Part shown: positions 1-9,024 of the stretch, piece by piece
How the letters are laid out: every line of letters starts with the position of its first letter
Position numbering within the stretch: the stretch's first letter is position 1
Assembly (NCBI GenBank): GCA_947258555.1
Contig: CAMYJF010000004.1
Location: forward strand, 25,993-89,992
Source: an uncultured Eudoraea sp.
GTDB taxonomy: Bacteria; Bacteroidota; Bacteroidia; Flavobacteriales; Flavobacteriaceae
Length of the DNA: 64,000 nucleotides
Direction of reading: 5' to 3'
The notes under the pieces: generated by a model
What the model saw: the letters and a program-made list of their open reading frames with translations, nothing else
Database searches by the model: none
Told to the model about the DNA's origin: nothing
Program-made: the position numbers and the translations under genes

Positions 1-620
1 ACTCCGTGTCGGGCACTGGGGATTGCCTTATCATCGTAGCCATCGGAGCGGGCAGAAGTAATATCCAGAAAACCGACAAAAAAGAAGCCACCATCCGCTG
101 TTTGTATGATATCATAGGAATGATCATGACCAGAAAAACCAAAGCTGCGTTCCCATAATATATTGCCCTTGGAATCGAGCCTTAGGATCCAATTGTCATG
201 AAATCCTTCATTGTTGCTGGAATCTCCATCGCTGCTCATAGCGTATCCAGTTATCGCATAGCCGCCATCTGCAGTTTGTATAATAGATTGACCCTGGTCA
301 TCTCGAGAACCCCCATAGGTTTTGCTCCACAGCACCTCTCCTTCATCATCCAGGCGAAGTAACCAATAATCGTTCACAGCTGTTGTTTTCTCTGCCAGCT
401 CCCCATCTGTGCTATTGGAAAAGCCAAAAATGGCATAACCACCGTCCTGGGTGCTGATAATGGATCGCCCTGTATCTTCGCCACTACCCCCATAGGATTT
501 TACCCATTCAAGTTCGCCAATGAAAAAAGTATCATCGATCTCCCCATTGATGTTGTAGATCTCATCATCCTGGCATGAGAAGATCGCAAATAAACCAAGT
601 ATGTATATTGCTTTTTTCAA
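1..620 (-). CDS. Repeat lipoprotein, propeller-like (partial)
   Basis: The gene runs off the left edge, so its C-terminus is missing. The reading frame opens with TTG at 620 (TTG AAA AAA GCA), giving a short signal peptide with lipobox FAIFSC, so an outer-membrane or periplasmic lipoprotein is likely. The visible 206 residues contain three repeats of about 55-60 residues. Each carries an FGxSG/YGGSxxD segment, an I(I/S)xTxDGGYA(I/F)xGF segment and a W(I/L)LRLD segment, which is the pattern of large Bacteroidota repeat proteins built like beta-propellers. It starts 8 bp after the stop of the next lipoprotein gene, so the two are probably co-transcribed. The substrate is unknown. No ATG in this frame would keep the signal peptide. 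Confidence 0.75.
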   Translation of the reverse strand, partial: MKKAIYILGLFAIFSCQDDEIYNINGEIDDTFFIGELEWVKSYGGSGEDTGRSIISTQDGGYAIFGFSNSTDGELAEKTTAVNDYWLLRLDDEGEVLWSKTYGGSRDDQGQSIIQTADGGYAITGYAMSSDGDSSNNEGFHDNWILRLDSKGNILWERSFGFSGHDHSYDIIQTADGGFFFVGFLDITSARSDGYDDKAIPSARHG

Positions 621-628
621 AGAGCGCT

Positions 629-1888
629 TTAATTAGAACGCTGAACGATAAAGAGTCCGGAATTAATGTCAGATATGATAATTTTACCGGAATCGAAATA
701 TGGGTAAACACTCCATACACCACTAAATTGAGCTGCATTATTTACCGGGTAGGTATCAAAGAATCCTGTCTCTGTAATGGTTTGGGATTCTATTCCTGAA
801 ATATCTAAAACGCGCATCCCAGCCGTATAATTAGAAAGGAAATATTCATCCCCCTTGACATACCCATTATGGTCTATAGCAGAAGTAGGGCCCAGATAGG
901 TAGTGTGTAAAACGGGATTATCCATATCCGTCATATCGAATATCAAAGTCCGCGAATTAAACAAGAAGTCTATCTCATCCAATTCATCCCCTACGATCAG
1001 ATACTTGTGATCTTCCGTGAACCAGCCCTGGTGGGTATAAGCCCTGTTGGAATAATTGATCACACTTAGATTTGCAGGGTTTGCCTTATCGCTCACATCA
1101 ACCACTACTACACTCGTTTCATTTGCGCCCACATAGATCTCTTTCCCCACATGTTCGGCATCAGGGCCGTTATATGTAATTACGTTAGCGTCATGGGTGT
1201 AACCATTAATGGCCAGGCCCCCATCAGCTGCGGGATTAACCGGGTCTTGCACATTGACAAAATGTGCGCCGCCAAAATACGCGTCATCACGTGCAGTACC
1301 TACGGCATAGGCATAGCCGCTATCTTCATTGATAACAATATTATGGGCATTCCCAAATCCCGTAAAATTTGCATCGGCACTAAAGACAATGGGCGGACTT
1401 GCCACATCGCGCAATTGGGTTAGATCAAATACCTGCATCCCATGACCTCCGGCCTCAGCTACTACAAAGGCATGATCATTATACACCTTGATATCACGCC
1501 AGGCACTGGAGGTAGTTGCCGTAGGAAGCCTCCCCACATAGACTAGATTCTCAGTATCTGAGATATCCACAAAAGCTGTCCCGTTATCAAGCCCGATAAG
1601 CGCGTATTCCTTCGAGGTCATAGGATCGGTCCAACCCCAAATATCATTGGCAGATTGAGATCCAAATTCATTTAAGGAAATGCGGCCTAATAGATCATAG
1701 CCATCGCAAGCATATATTCCAGCCATTCCATTTTCACATGCCTGGAAACCAGTCTCACCGGTATTATTGTTGTTGTTGTTATTATTGGAGTTGTTGTCTC
1801 CCGGATCTATCATGACATCCGGTCCATCATCCTTCGAACAGGAAAAACATAGTAATGCACATGCAAGTAGGAGCAAAATACGATTCAT
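629..1888 (-). CDS. Choice-of-anchor B / LVIVD-repeat lipoprotein
   Basis: 419 residues. An N-terminal signal peptide ends in lipobox LLCFSC, so this is a lipoprotein. It is followed by an Asp/Asn-rich linker with a run of eight consecutive Asn (about residues 35-42) encoded by repeated AAT/AAC codons. The body contains LVIVD-like propeller repeats such as GTAFVDISD, MQVFDLTQ, VVVVDVSDKANP, RTLIFDMTD and MRVLDISG, as in the choice-of-anchor B family found in marine Bacteroidota and Gammaproteobacteria. The family's function is not established; surface binding is an inference. It is divergent from thiL and sits 8 bp before the downstream repeat lipoprotein, suggesting a two-gene unit of exported proteins. 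Confidence 0.85.
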   Translation of the reverse strand: MNRILLLLACALLCFSCSKDDGPDVMIDPGDNNSNNNNNNNNTGETGFQACENGMAGIYACDGYDLLGRISLNEFGSQSANDIWGWTDPMTSKEYALIGLDNGTAFVDISDTENLVYVGRLPTATTSSAWRDIKVYNDHAFVVAEAGGHGMQVFDLTQLRDVASPPIVFSADANFTGFGNAHNIVINEDSGYAYAVGTARDDAYFGGAHFVNVQDPVNPAADGGLAINGYTHDANVITYNGPDAEHVGKEIYVGANETSVVVVDVSDKANPANLSVINYSNRAYTHQGWFTEDHKYLIVGDELDEIDFLFNSRTLIFDMTDMDNPVLHTTYLGPTSAIDHNGYVKGDEYFLSNYTAGMRVLDISGIESQTITETGFFDTYPVNNAAQFSGVWSVYPYFDSGKIIISDINSGLFIVQRSN

Positions 1889-1938
1889 AGCAAGAATTTT
1901 ACATTGGACTCACTAGTAAAGATACGGTTTATCCTGCT

Positions 1939-1946
1939 TATTTTTG
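1939..1946 (+). promoter_or_regulatory. Predicted -7 box of thiL
   Basis: TATTTTTG matches the Bacteroidota -7 consensus TAnnTTTG exactly and lies only 4 bp before the thiL ATG at 1951. A transcript from it would be leaderless or nearly so. I see no good TTTG at the -33 position, so the call rests on one element. Confidence 0.4.
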
Positions 1947-1950
1947 TTTT

Positions 1951-2991
1951 ATGCTCGAAGACAAAACACCTCAAAGAACACCCTTAGAAGAACTTGGAGA
2001 ATTCGGTCTGATCAAACATTTAACCCATTCTTTCGATCTCAGCCATGAAAGTTCCAAACTAGGCATCGGAGACGATGCTGCGATCATTGGCAGCAGAGAT
2101 CCCATAGTTATCACGACGGATATGCTGGTGGAAGGAGTACACTTTGATCTCTCCTATATGCCGTTGAAACATCTTGGATACAAGGCCGTGATAGTCAATC
2201 TATCTGATATTTATGCCATGAATGCCCAGCCCAAGCAGATCACTGTATCCTTGGCCGTTTCCAACAGATTCCCTTTAGAAGCGCTTGAAGAACTTTATGA
2301 AGGCATTGGGCAGGCCTGCAAAGTGTACAATATAGATCTCGTTGGAGGCGATACTGTCTCTTCTCAAAAAGGACTCATCATCAGCATCACGGCAATTGGA
2401 CAGGTAAAGGAAGATCAAATTGTATACCGCAAGGGTGCAAAAGTGAATGACCTTCTTGTTGTGAGTGGCGATCTAGGGGGCGCCTATATTGGATTACAAG
2501 TACTCAGGCGCGAACAGGAAGTTTTTAAGGCAAACCCAGATCATCAACCCGATCTCGAGCCTTACAGCTATATAGTAGAAAGGCAATTAAAGCCAGAAGC
2601 ACGGAAAGATGTGGTTAGCCTCCTGAAAGAACTGTCTGTTCATCCAACTTCTATGATCGATATAAGTGACGGACTCTCATCTGAGATCCTGCACCTCTGC
2701 GAAGAAGGTAATGTGGGCTGTGAATTGTACGAAGAAAAGATCCCTATAGATCCAACAGTGATACGAGCTTGTGAAGAATTTGATCTCGATCCTACATTGG
2801 TTGTCTTGAGTGGAGGGGAGGATTATGAACTCTTATTCACCATTGATCAAAAGGAATACCCCAATATAAAAGGCAACCCTCATTTAACTGTTGTGGGGCA
2901 TATAACAGCCAAGAATGAGGGTGCCAATTTAATTACCAGGAACAATACTAAAATTCCCATCACCGCTCAGGGATGGAATGCATTTTCCTAA
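1951..2991 (+). CDS. thiL: Thiamine-phosphate kinase
   Basis: 346 residues, usual length for ThiL, which phosphorylates thiamine monophosphate to the active cofactor thiamine diphosphate in the cytoplasm. Family motifs are present: GIGDDAA (residues 38-44), TTDMLVEGVHF, a VGGDT segment near 131, SMIDISDGLSSE near 236 and SGGEDYELLF near 288, covering the Mg/ATP-binding Asp residues of this PurM-like fold. The ATG at 1951 is the natural start because MLEDKTPQRTPLEELGEFG matches the N-terminus usual in Bacteroidota. No TPP riboswitch is visible upstream. It is a stand-alone gene convergent with the small gene that ends 6 bp beyond its stop. Confidence 0.97.
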   Translation: MLEDKTPQRTPLEELGEFGLIKHLTHSFDLSHESSKLGIGDDAAIIGSRDPIVITTDMLVEGVHFDLSYMPLKHLGYKAVIVNLSDIYAMNAQPKQITVSLAVSNRFPLEALEELYEGIGQACKVYNIDLVGGDTVSSQKGLIISITAIGQVKEDQIVYRKGAKVNDLLVVSGDLGGAYIGLQVLRREQEVFKANPDHQPDLEPYSYIVERQLKPEARKDVVSLLKELSVHPTSMIDISDGLSSEILHLCEEGNVGCELYEEKIPIDPTVIRACEEFDLDPTLVVLSGGEDYELLFTIDQKEYPNIKGNPHLTVVGHITAKNEGANLITRNNTKIPITAQGWNAFS

Positions 2992-2997
2992 CTAAGT

Positions 2998-3213
2998 TTA
3001 TGCCACTTGATGTGTCGCTTTCCTTTTATTATAAAGGTCTTCGAGCGTACTGTTGATCTCCTTGTTTTCAGGAGTTAAAAGTGAAAGATTGCCATTAACA
3101 TCTGTAGTGACTTCTCTACTACAGTGAGCGCAACTGTACTCTTTGATGTGCTTGGTAACATTTTTGGTCACGATGTAGTGATGACCCAGAATGGAACAAA
3201 TAAACTTCTTCAT
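2998..3213 (-). CDS. Small zinc-motif protein (DUF1660-like)
   Basis: 71 residues, opening MKKFICSILGHHY and carrying a second pair CAHC at residues 28-31. The pattern C-x4-GHHY plus CxxC resembles the DUF1660 zinc-ribbon-like family, and proteins of this look (ILGHxY, then xxYxCxHC, then a lysine- and arginine-containing tail) recur as short hypothetical proteins in Flavobacteriaceae. No signal peptide or membrane segment, so probably cytoplasmic. Function unknown; metal binding is inferred from the four Cys/His positions. It is convergent with thiL and divergent from brnQ. An opposite-strand frame across the same DNA has no family features and is taken as a shadow. Confidence 0.75.
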   Translation of the reverse strand: MKKFICSILGHHYIVTKNVTKHIKEYSCAHCSREVTTDVNGNLSLLTPENKEINSTLEDLYNKRKATHQVA

Positions 3214-3471
3214 CTTGTAGGTTTAGCTTTTTGCAAGATTCGGTTTGGGGAACCTAAGCTTGGGGTTACAATTTGTTTAATTAATAATGATCAAATCGTT
3301 AGCGTTACAGTAAAAAACGACTACTACTCGTGATTTATTGGGTGAACAGTGCATTTTTCCACCATATTTTCGATAAAGCTCACTCCTTTCGATAAAAAGC
3401 AGGAATTAGTCGACCAACTACCCGAAATTTATCGTTCCCCTGTTTCTTATTATTTCGTTTTACTTTGTAAT

Positions 3472-4752
3472 GTGAAGTTTTCAAGAGATACACTAATTAC
3501 CGCCCTAGCTTTATTTTCCCTCTTTTTTGGAGCAGGCAATCTGATCCTTCCTCCACTGCTGGGGTTTCAATCGGGATCCTTATGGTGGATCGTAACCCTG
3601 GGATTTTGTCTGTCCGCAGTACTGATCCCAATTTGGGGGATCCTTGCCCACGCACGGCTTCAAGGCACCATGTATGATTTTGCCAAAAAGGTATCACCCA
3701 CTTTCAGTATTATTTACTGCACCCTTATCTATATCATCTCCGTTTCTCTCCCTTCTCCTAGAACAGCATCTGTAACACATGAAATGGCAATAGCTCCATT
3801 CTCAGATAGCCCCTCCTGGGTTACCGCATCTATATACTTTGTGATTGTCTTCATATTTGTTATGAACAGGTCTAAGATCGTGAGTATCATAGGGAAATGG
3901 CTTACACCAGCGATCTTATTGATCCTCCTGGCTATAATTGGAATAACCTTATTCATTCCAAACCTGGAAATGGCCATATCAGATATGCCTAACCCTTTTT
4001 CCGTAGGTCTCTTGGAAGGGTATCAAACCTTTGACGCTATAGGGGCTGTTGTTGTCGGAGGGGTGATCATTATTTCCATCAACCTGAATAATCCTAATGC
4101 AAGCTACAAGGACAAACGTCGGCAGATCGCACAAGCAGGCTGGTTAGCAGGCTTTGCACTCTTCCTTGTCTATGCCGGTCTTATTGTAACCGGGGCATTA
4201 TGGCAAGGTGGTTTTGAGGCAGATATTAGCAGAACCAGGCTTCTTACCAGCATTGGAAGTGCCACTTTAGGAGCCACTACTAATATATTTTTGAGTTTGC
4301 TCATTGCACTTGCTTGTTTTACCACAGCAGTGGGAATCATAACGGGTGCTTCGGATTTTGCTAAACATAAATTCAACAATTCCCAGAGAGCATATACGAT
4401 CACAGCATTAGTCAGTAGTATTCTTGGAATACTTATGGGACAATTTAATGTGGGCTATATAATATTGGTTGCGCTCCCTGTGCTTTTGCTCATTTATCCG
4501 GCAACGATCGCTTTGATCATCCTAAATAATTTACCTGAAAGATTGGCAAGCGCCAGAATCTTTAAATGGGTGATCGGTTTTACCCTCTTAATGAGCATTC
4601 CCGATTTTCTGGGAAGTGTGGGATATCCGGGACTTAAATCTTTTCTTCTTCCCTTAGTGCCCTTTATGGAACAAAGTATGGGTTGGGTGATTCCCGCCTT
4701 GCTGGGCTTTGGGATAGGGTATCTGCTGGAAAGGCGATCAGCTGTTCATTAA
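3472..4752 (+). CDS. brnQ: Branched-chain amino acid:cation symporter
   Basis: About 426 residues from the GTG at 3472 (KFSRDTLITALALFSLFFGA). Longer in-frame starts from 3349 add a polar 41-residue extension that lacks family character. BrnQ proteins import Leu, Ile and Val with Na+ or H+. The FFGAGNLILPP motif in the first membrane segment and about twelve hydrophobic helices spread over the protein support the call. TTACTTTG at 3460-3467, a near match to the -7 consensus, ends 4 bp before this GTG, which supports the short start and a leaderless message. The 3' end overlaps the convergent aminopeptidase gene by 15 bp. Confidence 0.9.
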   Translation: MKFSRDTLITALALFSLFFGAGNLILPPLLGFQSGSLWWIVTLGFCLSAVLIPIWGILAHARLQGTMYDFAKKVSPTFSIIYCTLIYIISVSLPSPRTASVTHEMAIAPFSDSPSWVTASIYFVIVFIFVMNRSKIVSIIGKWLTPAILLILLAIIGITLFIPNLEMAISDMPNPFSVGLLEGYQTFDAIGAVVVGGVIIISINLNNPNASYKDKRRQIAQAGWLAGFALFLVYAGLIVTGALWQGGFEADISRTRLLTSIGSATLGATTNIFLSLLIALACFTTAVGIITGASDFAKHKFNNSQRAYTITALVSSILGILMGQFNVGYIILVALPVLLLIYPATIALIILNNLPERLASARIFKWVIGFTLLMSIPDFLGSVGYPGLKSFLLPLVPFMEQSMGWVIPALLGFGIGYLLERRSAVH

Positions 4753-6033
4753 GGATTCTATTTCTTCCGCATCTATTGGTATTCCCGACATCAGATTTAT
4801 GGGATTTCCTTTTACCTGAATGACTACATCATCTTCCAAACGTATTCCCATTTTTTCATCCGGAATATAAATCCCGGGTTCTACCGTAAACACCATATTG
4901 GCTTTCATTGGCATTTTGAGTGCGCCATAGTCATGGGTGTCTAATCCTATATGATGACTGGTTCCATGCATGAAGTATTTCTTATATGCCGGCCAATCTT
5001 TATCCTCTTTTTGTATATCGGCTTTATCTAACAATCCCAGGCCAAGCAATTCTGATGTCATTACCTTCCCTACTTCTTTGTGGTATTCTTTCCAGATCGT
5101 GCCGGGAACCAGCATGTTAGTCGCTTCATTCTTTACTCTCAGTACAGCCTCATACACCTCTTTCTGTCTTTTTGTGAAACGGCCATTTACCGGTATAGTT
5201 CTGGTCATATCGCTGGAATAATTGGCATAGGATGCACCCACATCCATTAGCAAAAGATCCCCATCCTTACATTGATTGATGTTTTCTATATAATGAAGGA
5301 CATTAGCATTTTGGCCTGATGCAATAATTGGGGTGTACGCAAATCCATCTGAACGATTGCGAATAAATTCATGAAGATATTCTGCTTCAATCTCATATTC
5401 CCAAACTTCTGGAGCAACAAAACCTAATACTCGGCGGAAGCCTTTCTCAGTGATCGAACAAGCCTTTTGGATCAAATCGATCTCTTCCTGTTCTTTTACT
5501 CCTCGAATCTCTTGTAGAATAGGATTGCTTTTGGCCCATTGATGTGCGGGGAAATCCTTTTTGCACCGTTGAATAAAACGGTCTTCCCGGGTTTGTGTCT
5601 CTACCGCCTGGCGATAATGTTCATTCGTATTAAAATATATGGTGTCTGCTTCTGTCATAAGATCAAAGAAGATCTTATCAAAGTCTGAAAGCCAATGAAC
5701 GGTCTGGATACCCGAAACTTTTGTCGCGGCCTGCTTTGTTAACTTTTCTCCTTCCCAGACAGCGATATGTTCATTCGTCTCTCGAACAAATGCCACTTCG
5801 CGGTATTTCGGATCGCTCGCCTCAGGAAAAAGTAAAATAATCGATTCTTCCTGGTCAATCCCGCTTAAGTAAAAGATATCCCGGTGTTGTTGAAAAGGGA
5901 TGGTGCTGTCTGCACTGATGGGATAGATGTCATTGGAATTAAAAACAGCAATACTTCTTGACTTCATTTGAGCTGTAAACTTCTTCCGATTCTTAATGAA
6001 CAAGGTGTTGGGAATGAGATCGTATTTCATCAA
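4738..6033 (-). CDS. pepP: Aminopeptidase P family (M24) protein
   Basis: 431 residues, in the usual 430-440 range. Aminopeptidase P removes an N-terminal residue that precedes proline and uses two metal ions. The N-terminal creatinase-like domain (about 1-175) is followed by the pita-bread catalytic domain with the expected ligands: Asp in LLMDVGA and SSDMTRT, His in GTSHHIGLDTHD, Glu in FTVEPGIYI and Glu in GIRLEDDVV. No signal peptide, so cytoplasmic. It is convergent with brnQ with a 15-bp overlap of 3' ends. A well-formed promoter lies 14 bp upstream of the ATG. Confidence 0.95.
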   Translation of the reverse strand: MMKYDLIPNTLFIKNRKKFTAQMKSRSIAVFNSNDIYPISADSTIPFQQHRDIFYLSGIDQEESIILLFPEASDPKYREVAFVRETNEHIAVWEGEKLTKQAATKVSGIQTVHWLSDFDKIFFDLMTEADTIYFNTNEHYRQAVETQTREDRFIQRCKKDFPAHQWAKSNPILQEIRGVKEQEEIDLIQKACSITEKGFRRVLGFVAPEVWEYEIEAEYLHEFIRNRSDGFAYTPIIASGQNANVLHYIENINQCKDGDLLLMDVGASYANYSSDMTRTIPVNGRFTKRQKEVYEAVLRVKNEATNMLVPGTIWKEYHKEVGKVMTSELLGLGLLDKADIQKEDKDWPAYKKYFMHGTSHHIGLDTHDYGALKMPMKANMVFTVEPGIYIPDEKMGIRLEDDVVIQVKGNPINLMSGIPIDAEEIESLMNS

Positions 6034-6046
6034 AGTTGATTTTTTT

Positions 6047-6077
6047 CAAATGTACATATTCAATTATGGCCAACAAA
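6047..6077 (-). promoter_or_regulatory. Predicted promoter of the M24 aminopeptidase
   Basis: Read on the minus strand, TTTG (6077-6074), a 19-bp spacer and TACATTTG (6054-6047) match the Bacteroidota promoter consensus fully. The start codon at 6033 follows after about 13 bp. Confidence 0.65.
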
Positions 6078-6165
6078 AAAGGAGGCCAATGGCTTCCTAG
6101 ATCATCATTGTTTCGTGTTGCGCAGGCAAATCGCTATTTTCATCCTCCAATTAAACCACTATACA

Positions 6166-9015
6166 ATGAAAAATGTACTCCTTTCCCTTCTTCTTTTAGC
6201 TGGGTTCAACTTAGTCGCACAACCGAATGCCAGTGCTGCTGATGAGGTGATCCAGGCATTGGAATTAAAAACAGCTGCCGCAAATTCTTCCCTGATAAAA
6301 AATCTAAAATTCACGAATATTGGTCCGACCGTGATGAGCGGAAGGGTGACGGATATTGATGCCAATCCGGCCAGGCCGCATGAATTTTATGTCGCCTATG
6401 CCTCAGGGGGCCTTTGGTATACGAAGAACAATGGAGCATCCTTTGAGCCTGTCCTGGACAATTCAGCAACCCAGAATGTCGGAGATATTGCTGTAGACTG
6501 GAAAAACGGAACCCTATGGGTAGGAACAGGCGAAAACAATTCTTCTCGTTCATCATATGCCGGGATTGGACTGTTAAAGTCTACTGATAGAGGAAAAACA
6601 TGGACGCATGTGGGGTTATCCGATTCTCATCACATTGGTCGGATCCTGATCAATCCAAACAATCCGGATGAAGTTGTTGTAGGTGTAACCGGACATTTAT
6701 ATTCCCCGAATGAAGAACGTGGTATATACAAGACGGTTGATGGTGGGAATAGTTGGCGAAAGACTTTGTTCATTTCTGAAAATACAGGGATTATCGATGT
6801 AGCCAGAGCCCCGGGAAATTTCAGTGTGATGTACGCTGCTGCCTGGCAAAAAGATCGTAAGGCGTGGAATTTTACTGGAAATGGGAGCGAATCCGGCATA
6901 TATAAAAGTACAGACGCAGGAGATTCATGGGAATTGGTCTCTACCCAAGGAAGTGGCTTTCCAACAGGAGATGGAGTAGGCCGGATAGGCTTTGCTGTCT
7001 ACGATGAAAATATAGTATATGTTGTGCACGACAATCAATTCAGGCGAGAAGAAAAAGATGAGCCTGCACCTCCCCAGGCAGGGCTTGGCAAAGATGATTT
7101 CAAAGAGATGGCCACTGCTGATTTCCTAAAACTGGATGATAAAAAACTACAAACATTCCTTAATCGAAATCGTTTTCCAAAGAAGTACACAGCTGAAAAG
7201 GTAAAATCTATGGTGCGATCCCAGGCTATTATGCCAGATGCCCTGGCTAAGTATCTCGAAAATGCTAATTCCCTCTTGTTCGACACTCCTGTAATTGGTG
7301 CCGAAGTATATAAAAGTACGGACGGCGGCACTAGCTGGAAAAAAACACATGAGAACTATATTGATGATCTCTATTACAGCTACGGATATTATTTTGGACA
7401 GATCAATGCAGATCCAAACAACCAGGACAAGATCTACCTGGGTGGGGTGCCTTTGATCAAATCGGATGATGGCGGAAAGACCTTTACTTCTATCAATGGG
7501 GACAATGTTCATGCAGATCATCATTCTCTTTGGATCAACCCGGCCATGTCCGGACACCTGATCAATGGAAATGACGGGGGGATCAATATCTCATACGATG
7601 ATGGCGCGAATTGGTCTAAACACAATTCTCCTTCAGTGGGTCAGTTTTATGATATTCATGTTGATAATGAAGAACCCTATAACGTCTATGGCGGACTTCA
7701 GGACAATGGTGTTTGGAAAGGCCCGCATGATGCCGAAGAGTCGAGTGATTGGCATGGTACCGGAAAATACCCGTGGTTACGAATAATGGGAGGAGACGGG
7801 ATGCAGACCCAGGTAGATTCAAGGAATGCCAATATTGTGTATACCGGTTTTCAATTTGGGAATTATTTTCGTTTAGACCTTTCGACTAAATCCAATACGC
7901 GTATACAACCTAAACACGACCTGGGTGAAAATCCATATCGTTTTAATTGGCAATCTCCCATTCTGTTATCTCCGCATAACCAGGACATCTTATATTTTGG
8001 CAGTAATCATTTGCACCGCTCTTTAAACAAAGGAGACGAGTGGGAAACCATTTCACCGGACCTTACCCATGGCAGTAAAAAAGGCAATGTGGCTTACGGG
8101 ACGCTTACGACGATCTCAGAATCTGAATTTGCTTTTGGCTTGCTCTATGTCGGCACAGATGATGGTCGCATCCAGCTAAGTAATAATGCAGGAGGGTCTT
8201 GGGAAGATATATCAACAAACTTACCTCAAGACATGTGGGTAAGCCGGGTGCAGGCTTCTACACATAAAAAAGAACGGGTATATGCCACGTTAAACGGATA
8301 TCGATGGGACGATTTTTCACCATATGTATATAGGAGTGATGATTACGGAAAGACATGGGTTGATATTGGCAATGAGCTCCCGATGTCTCCGGTAAATGCC
8401 TTTGCTGAAGATCCGCATAATCAAGACCTCTTGTTTGTCGGCACAGATAACGGGCTCTATGCAAGTTTTGACCGTGGAGCAAGTTGGCATTTGTTTCAAA
8501 ATGGAATTCCGGAAGTAGCCATCCATGACTTGGTTATTCAACCCGAAGCAAAACATCTATTAGTAGGTACTCACGGACGTAGTATTTACATGGCAGATAT
8601 TGCTAAACTGGAAAAAATGAGTCCCGAGGTTTTTACAAAACCACTATATGTATTTGACGTAGAGAACATTAAACATTCAACCCGTTGGGGAAATACGTTT
8701 TGGTCTTGGGGGGATCCGAGTACACCAGGATTAGATGTCACTTTTTATTCTAAAGACGGAGGTGCGCATGAATTCCAGGTTAAGACAGCAGATGGAGTGG
8801 TTGTAAGTGAAACGGAAATGAATGCCGACAAAGGAATAAACATCATTTCCTATGATGTTGCTTTTTCTAAGGCAGGTAAAATGGCGTACCGTAAGAAAGT
8901 TAAAAAAGAGATGAAAGCCGCATCAAATGGGAAGACCTATTTGCCTAAGGGCGATTATACCATTGTTATCTCAGGCAAAAATGTAGAAGAGTCACTTGAG
9001 TTCAGTATCGAATAA
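6166..9015 (+). CDS. Large Asp-box (BNR/VPS10-like) propeller protein
   Basis: 949 residues from ATG 6166, chosen because it begins a clear signal peptide (MKNVLLSLLLLAGFNLVAQP); an earlier TTG would bury it. At least nine Asp-box motifs of the S/TxDxGxxW/F type are visible: STDRGKTW, TVDGGNSW, STDAGDSW, STDGGTSW, SDDGGKTF, SYDDGANW, SNNAGGSW, SDDYGKTW and SFDRGASW. These mark the blade turns of sortilin/VPS10-like or sialidase-like propellers. Proteins like this are often named glycosyl hydrolase, but I see no catalytic signature, so ligand binding is as likely as enzymatic activity. A Lys-rich stretch near residues 290-345 interrupts the repeats. It stands alone between two minus-strand units. 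Confidence 0.88.
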   Translation: MKNVLLSLLLLAGFNLVAQPNASAADEVIQALELKTAAANSSLIKNLKFTNIGPTVMSGRVTDIDANPARPHEFYVAYASGGLWYTKNNGASFEPVLDNSATQNVGDIAVDWKNGTLWVGTGENNSSRSSYAGIGLLKSTDRGKTWTHVGLSDSHHIGRILINPNNPDEVVVGVTGHLYSPNEERGIYKTVDGGNSWRKTLFISENTGIIDVARAPGNFSVMYAAAWQKDRKAWNFTGNGSESGIYKSTDAGDSWELVSTQGSGFPTGDGVGRIGFAVYDENIVYVVHDNQFRREEKDEPAPPQAGLGKDDFKEMATADFLKLDDKKLQTFLNRNRFPKKYTAEKVKSMVRSQAIMPDALAKYLENANSLLFDTPVIGAEVYKSTDGGTSWKKTHENYIDDLYYSYGYYFGQINADPNNQDKIYLGGVPLIKSDDGGKTFTSINGDNVHADHHSLWINPAMSGHLINGNDGGINISYDDGANWSKHNSPSVGQFYDIHVDNEEPYNVYGGLQDNGVWKGPHDAEESSDWHGTGKYPWLRIMGGDGMQTQVDSRNANIVYTGFQFGNYFRLDLSTKSNTRIQPKHDLGENPYRFNWQSPILLSPHNQDILYFGSNHLHRSLNKGDEWETISPDLTHGSKKGNVAYGTLTTISESEFAFGLLYVGTDDGRIQLSNNAGGSWEDISTNLPQDMWVSRVQASTHKKERVYATLNGYRWDDFSPYVYRSDDYGKTWVDIGNELPMSPVNAFAEDPHNQDLLFVGTDNGLYASFDRGASWHLFQNGIPEVAIHDLVIQPEAKHLLVGTHGRSIYMADIAKLEKMSPEVFTKPLYVFDVENIKHSTRWGNTFWSWGDPSTPGLDVTFYSKDGGAHEFQVKTADGVVVSETEMNADKGINIISYDVAFSKAGKMAYRKKVKKEMKAASNGKTYLPKGDYTIVISGKNVEESLEFSIE

Positions 9016-9024
9016 AGAAGATGC

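Noticed and set aside
1151..1423. 90-codon plus-strand frame inside the LVIVD-repeat lipoprotein
   Set aside because: Antisense shadow of a well-supported gene, no family features.
3349..3471. 41-residue N-terminal extension of BrnQ
   Set aside because: Polar, unlike the family, and ends at a -7-like box; GTG 3472 preferred.
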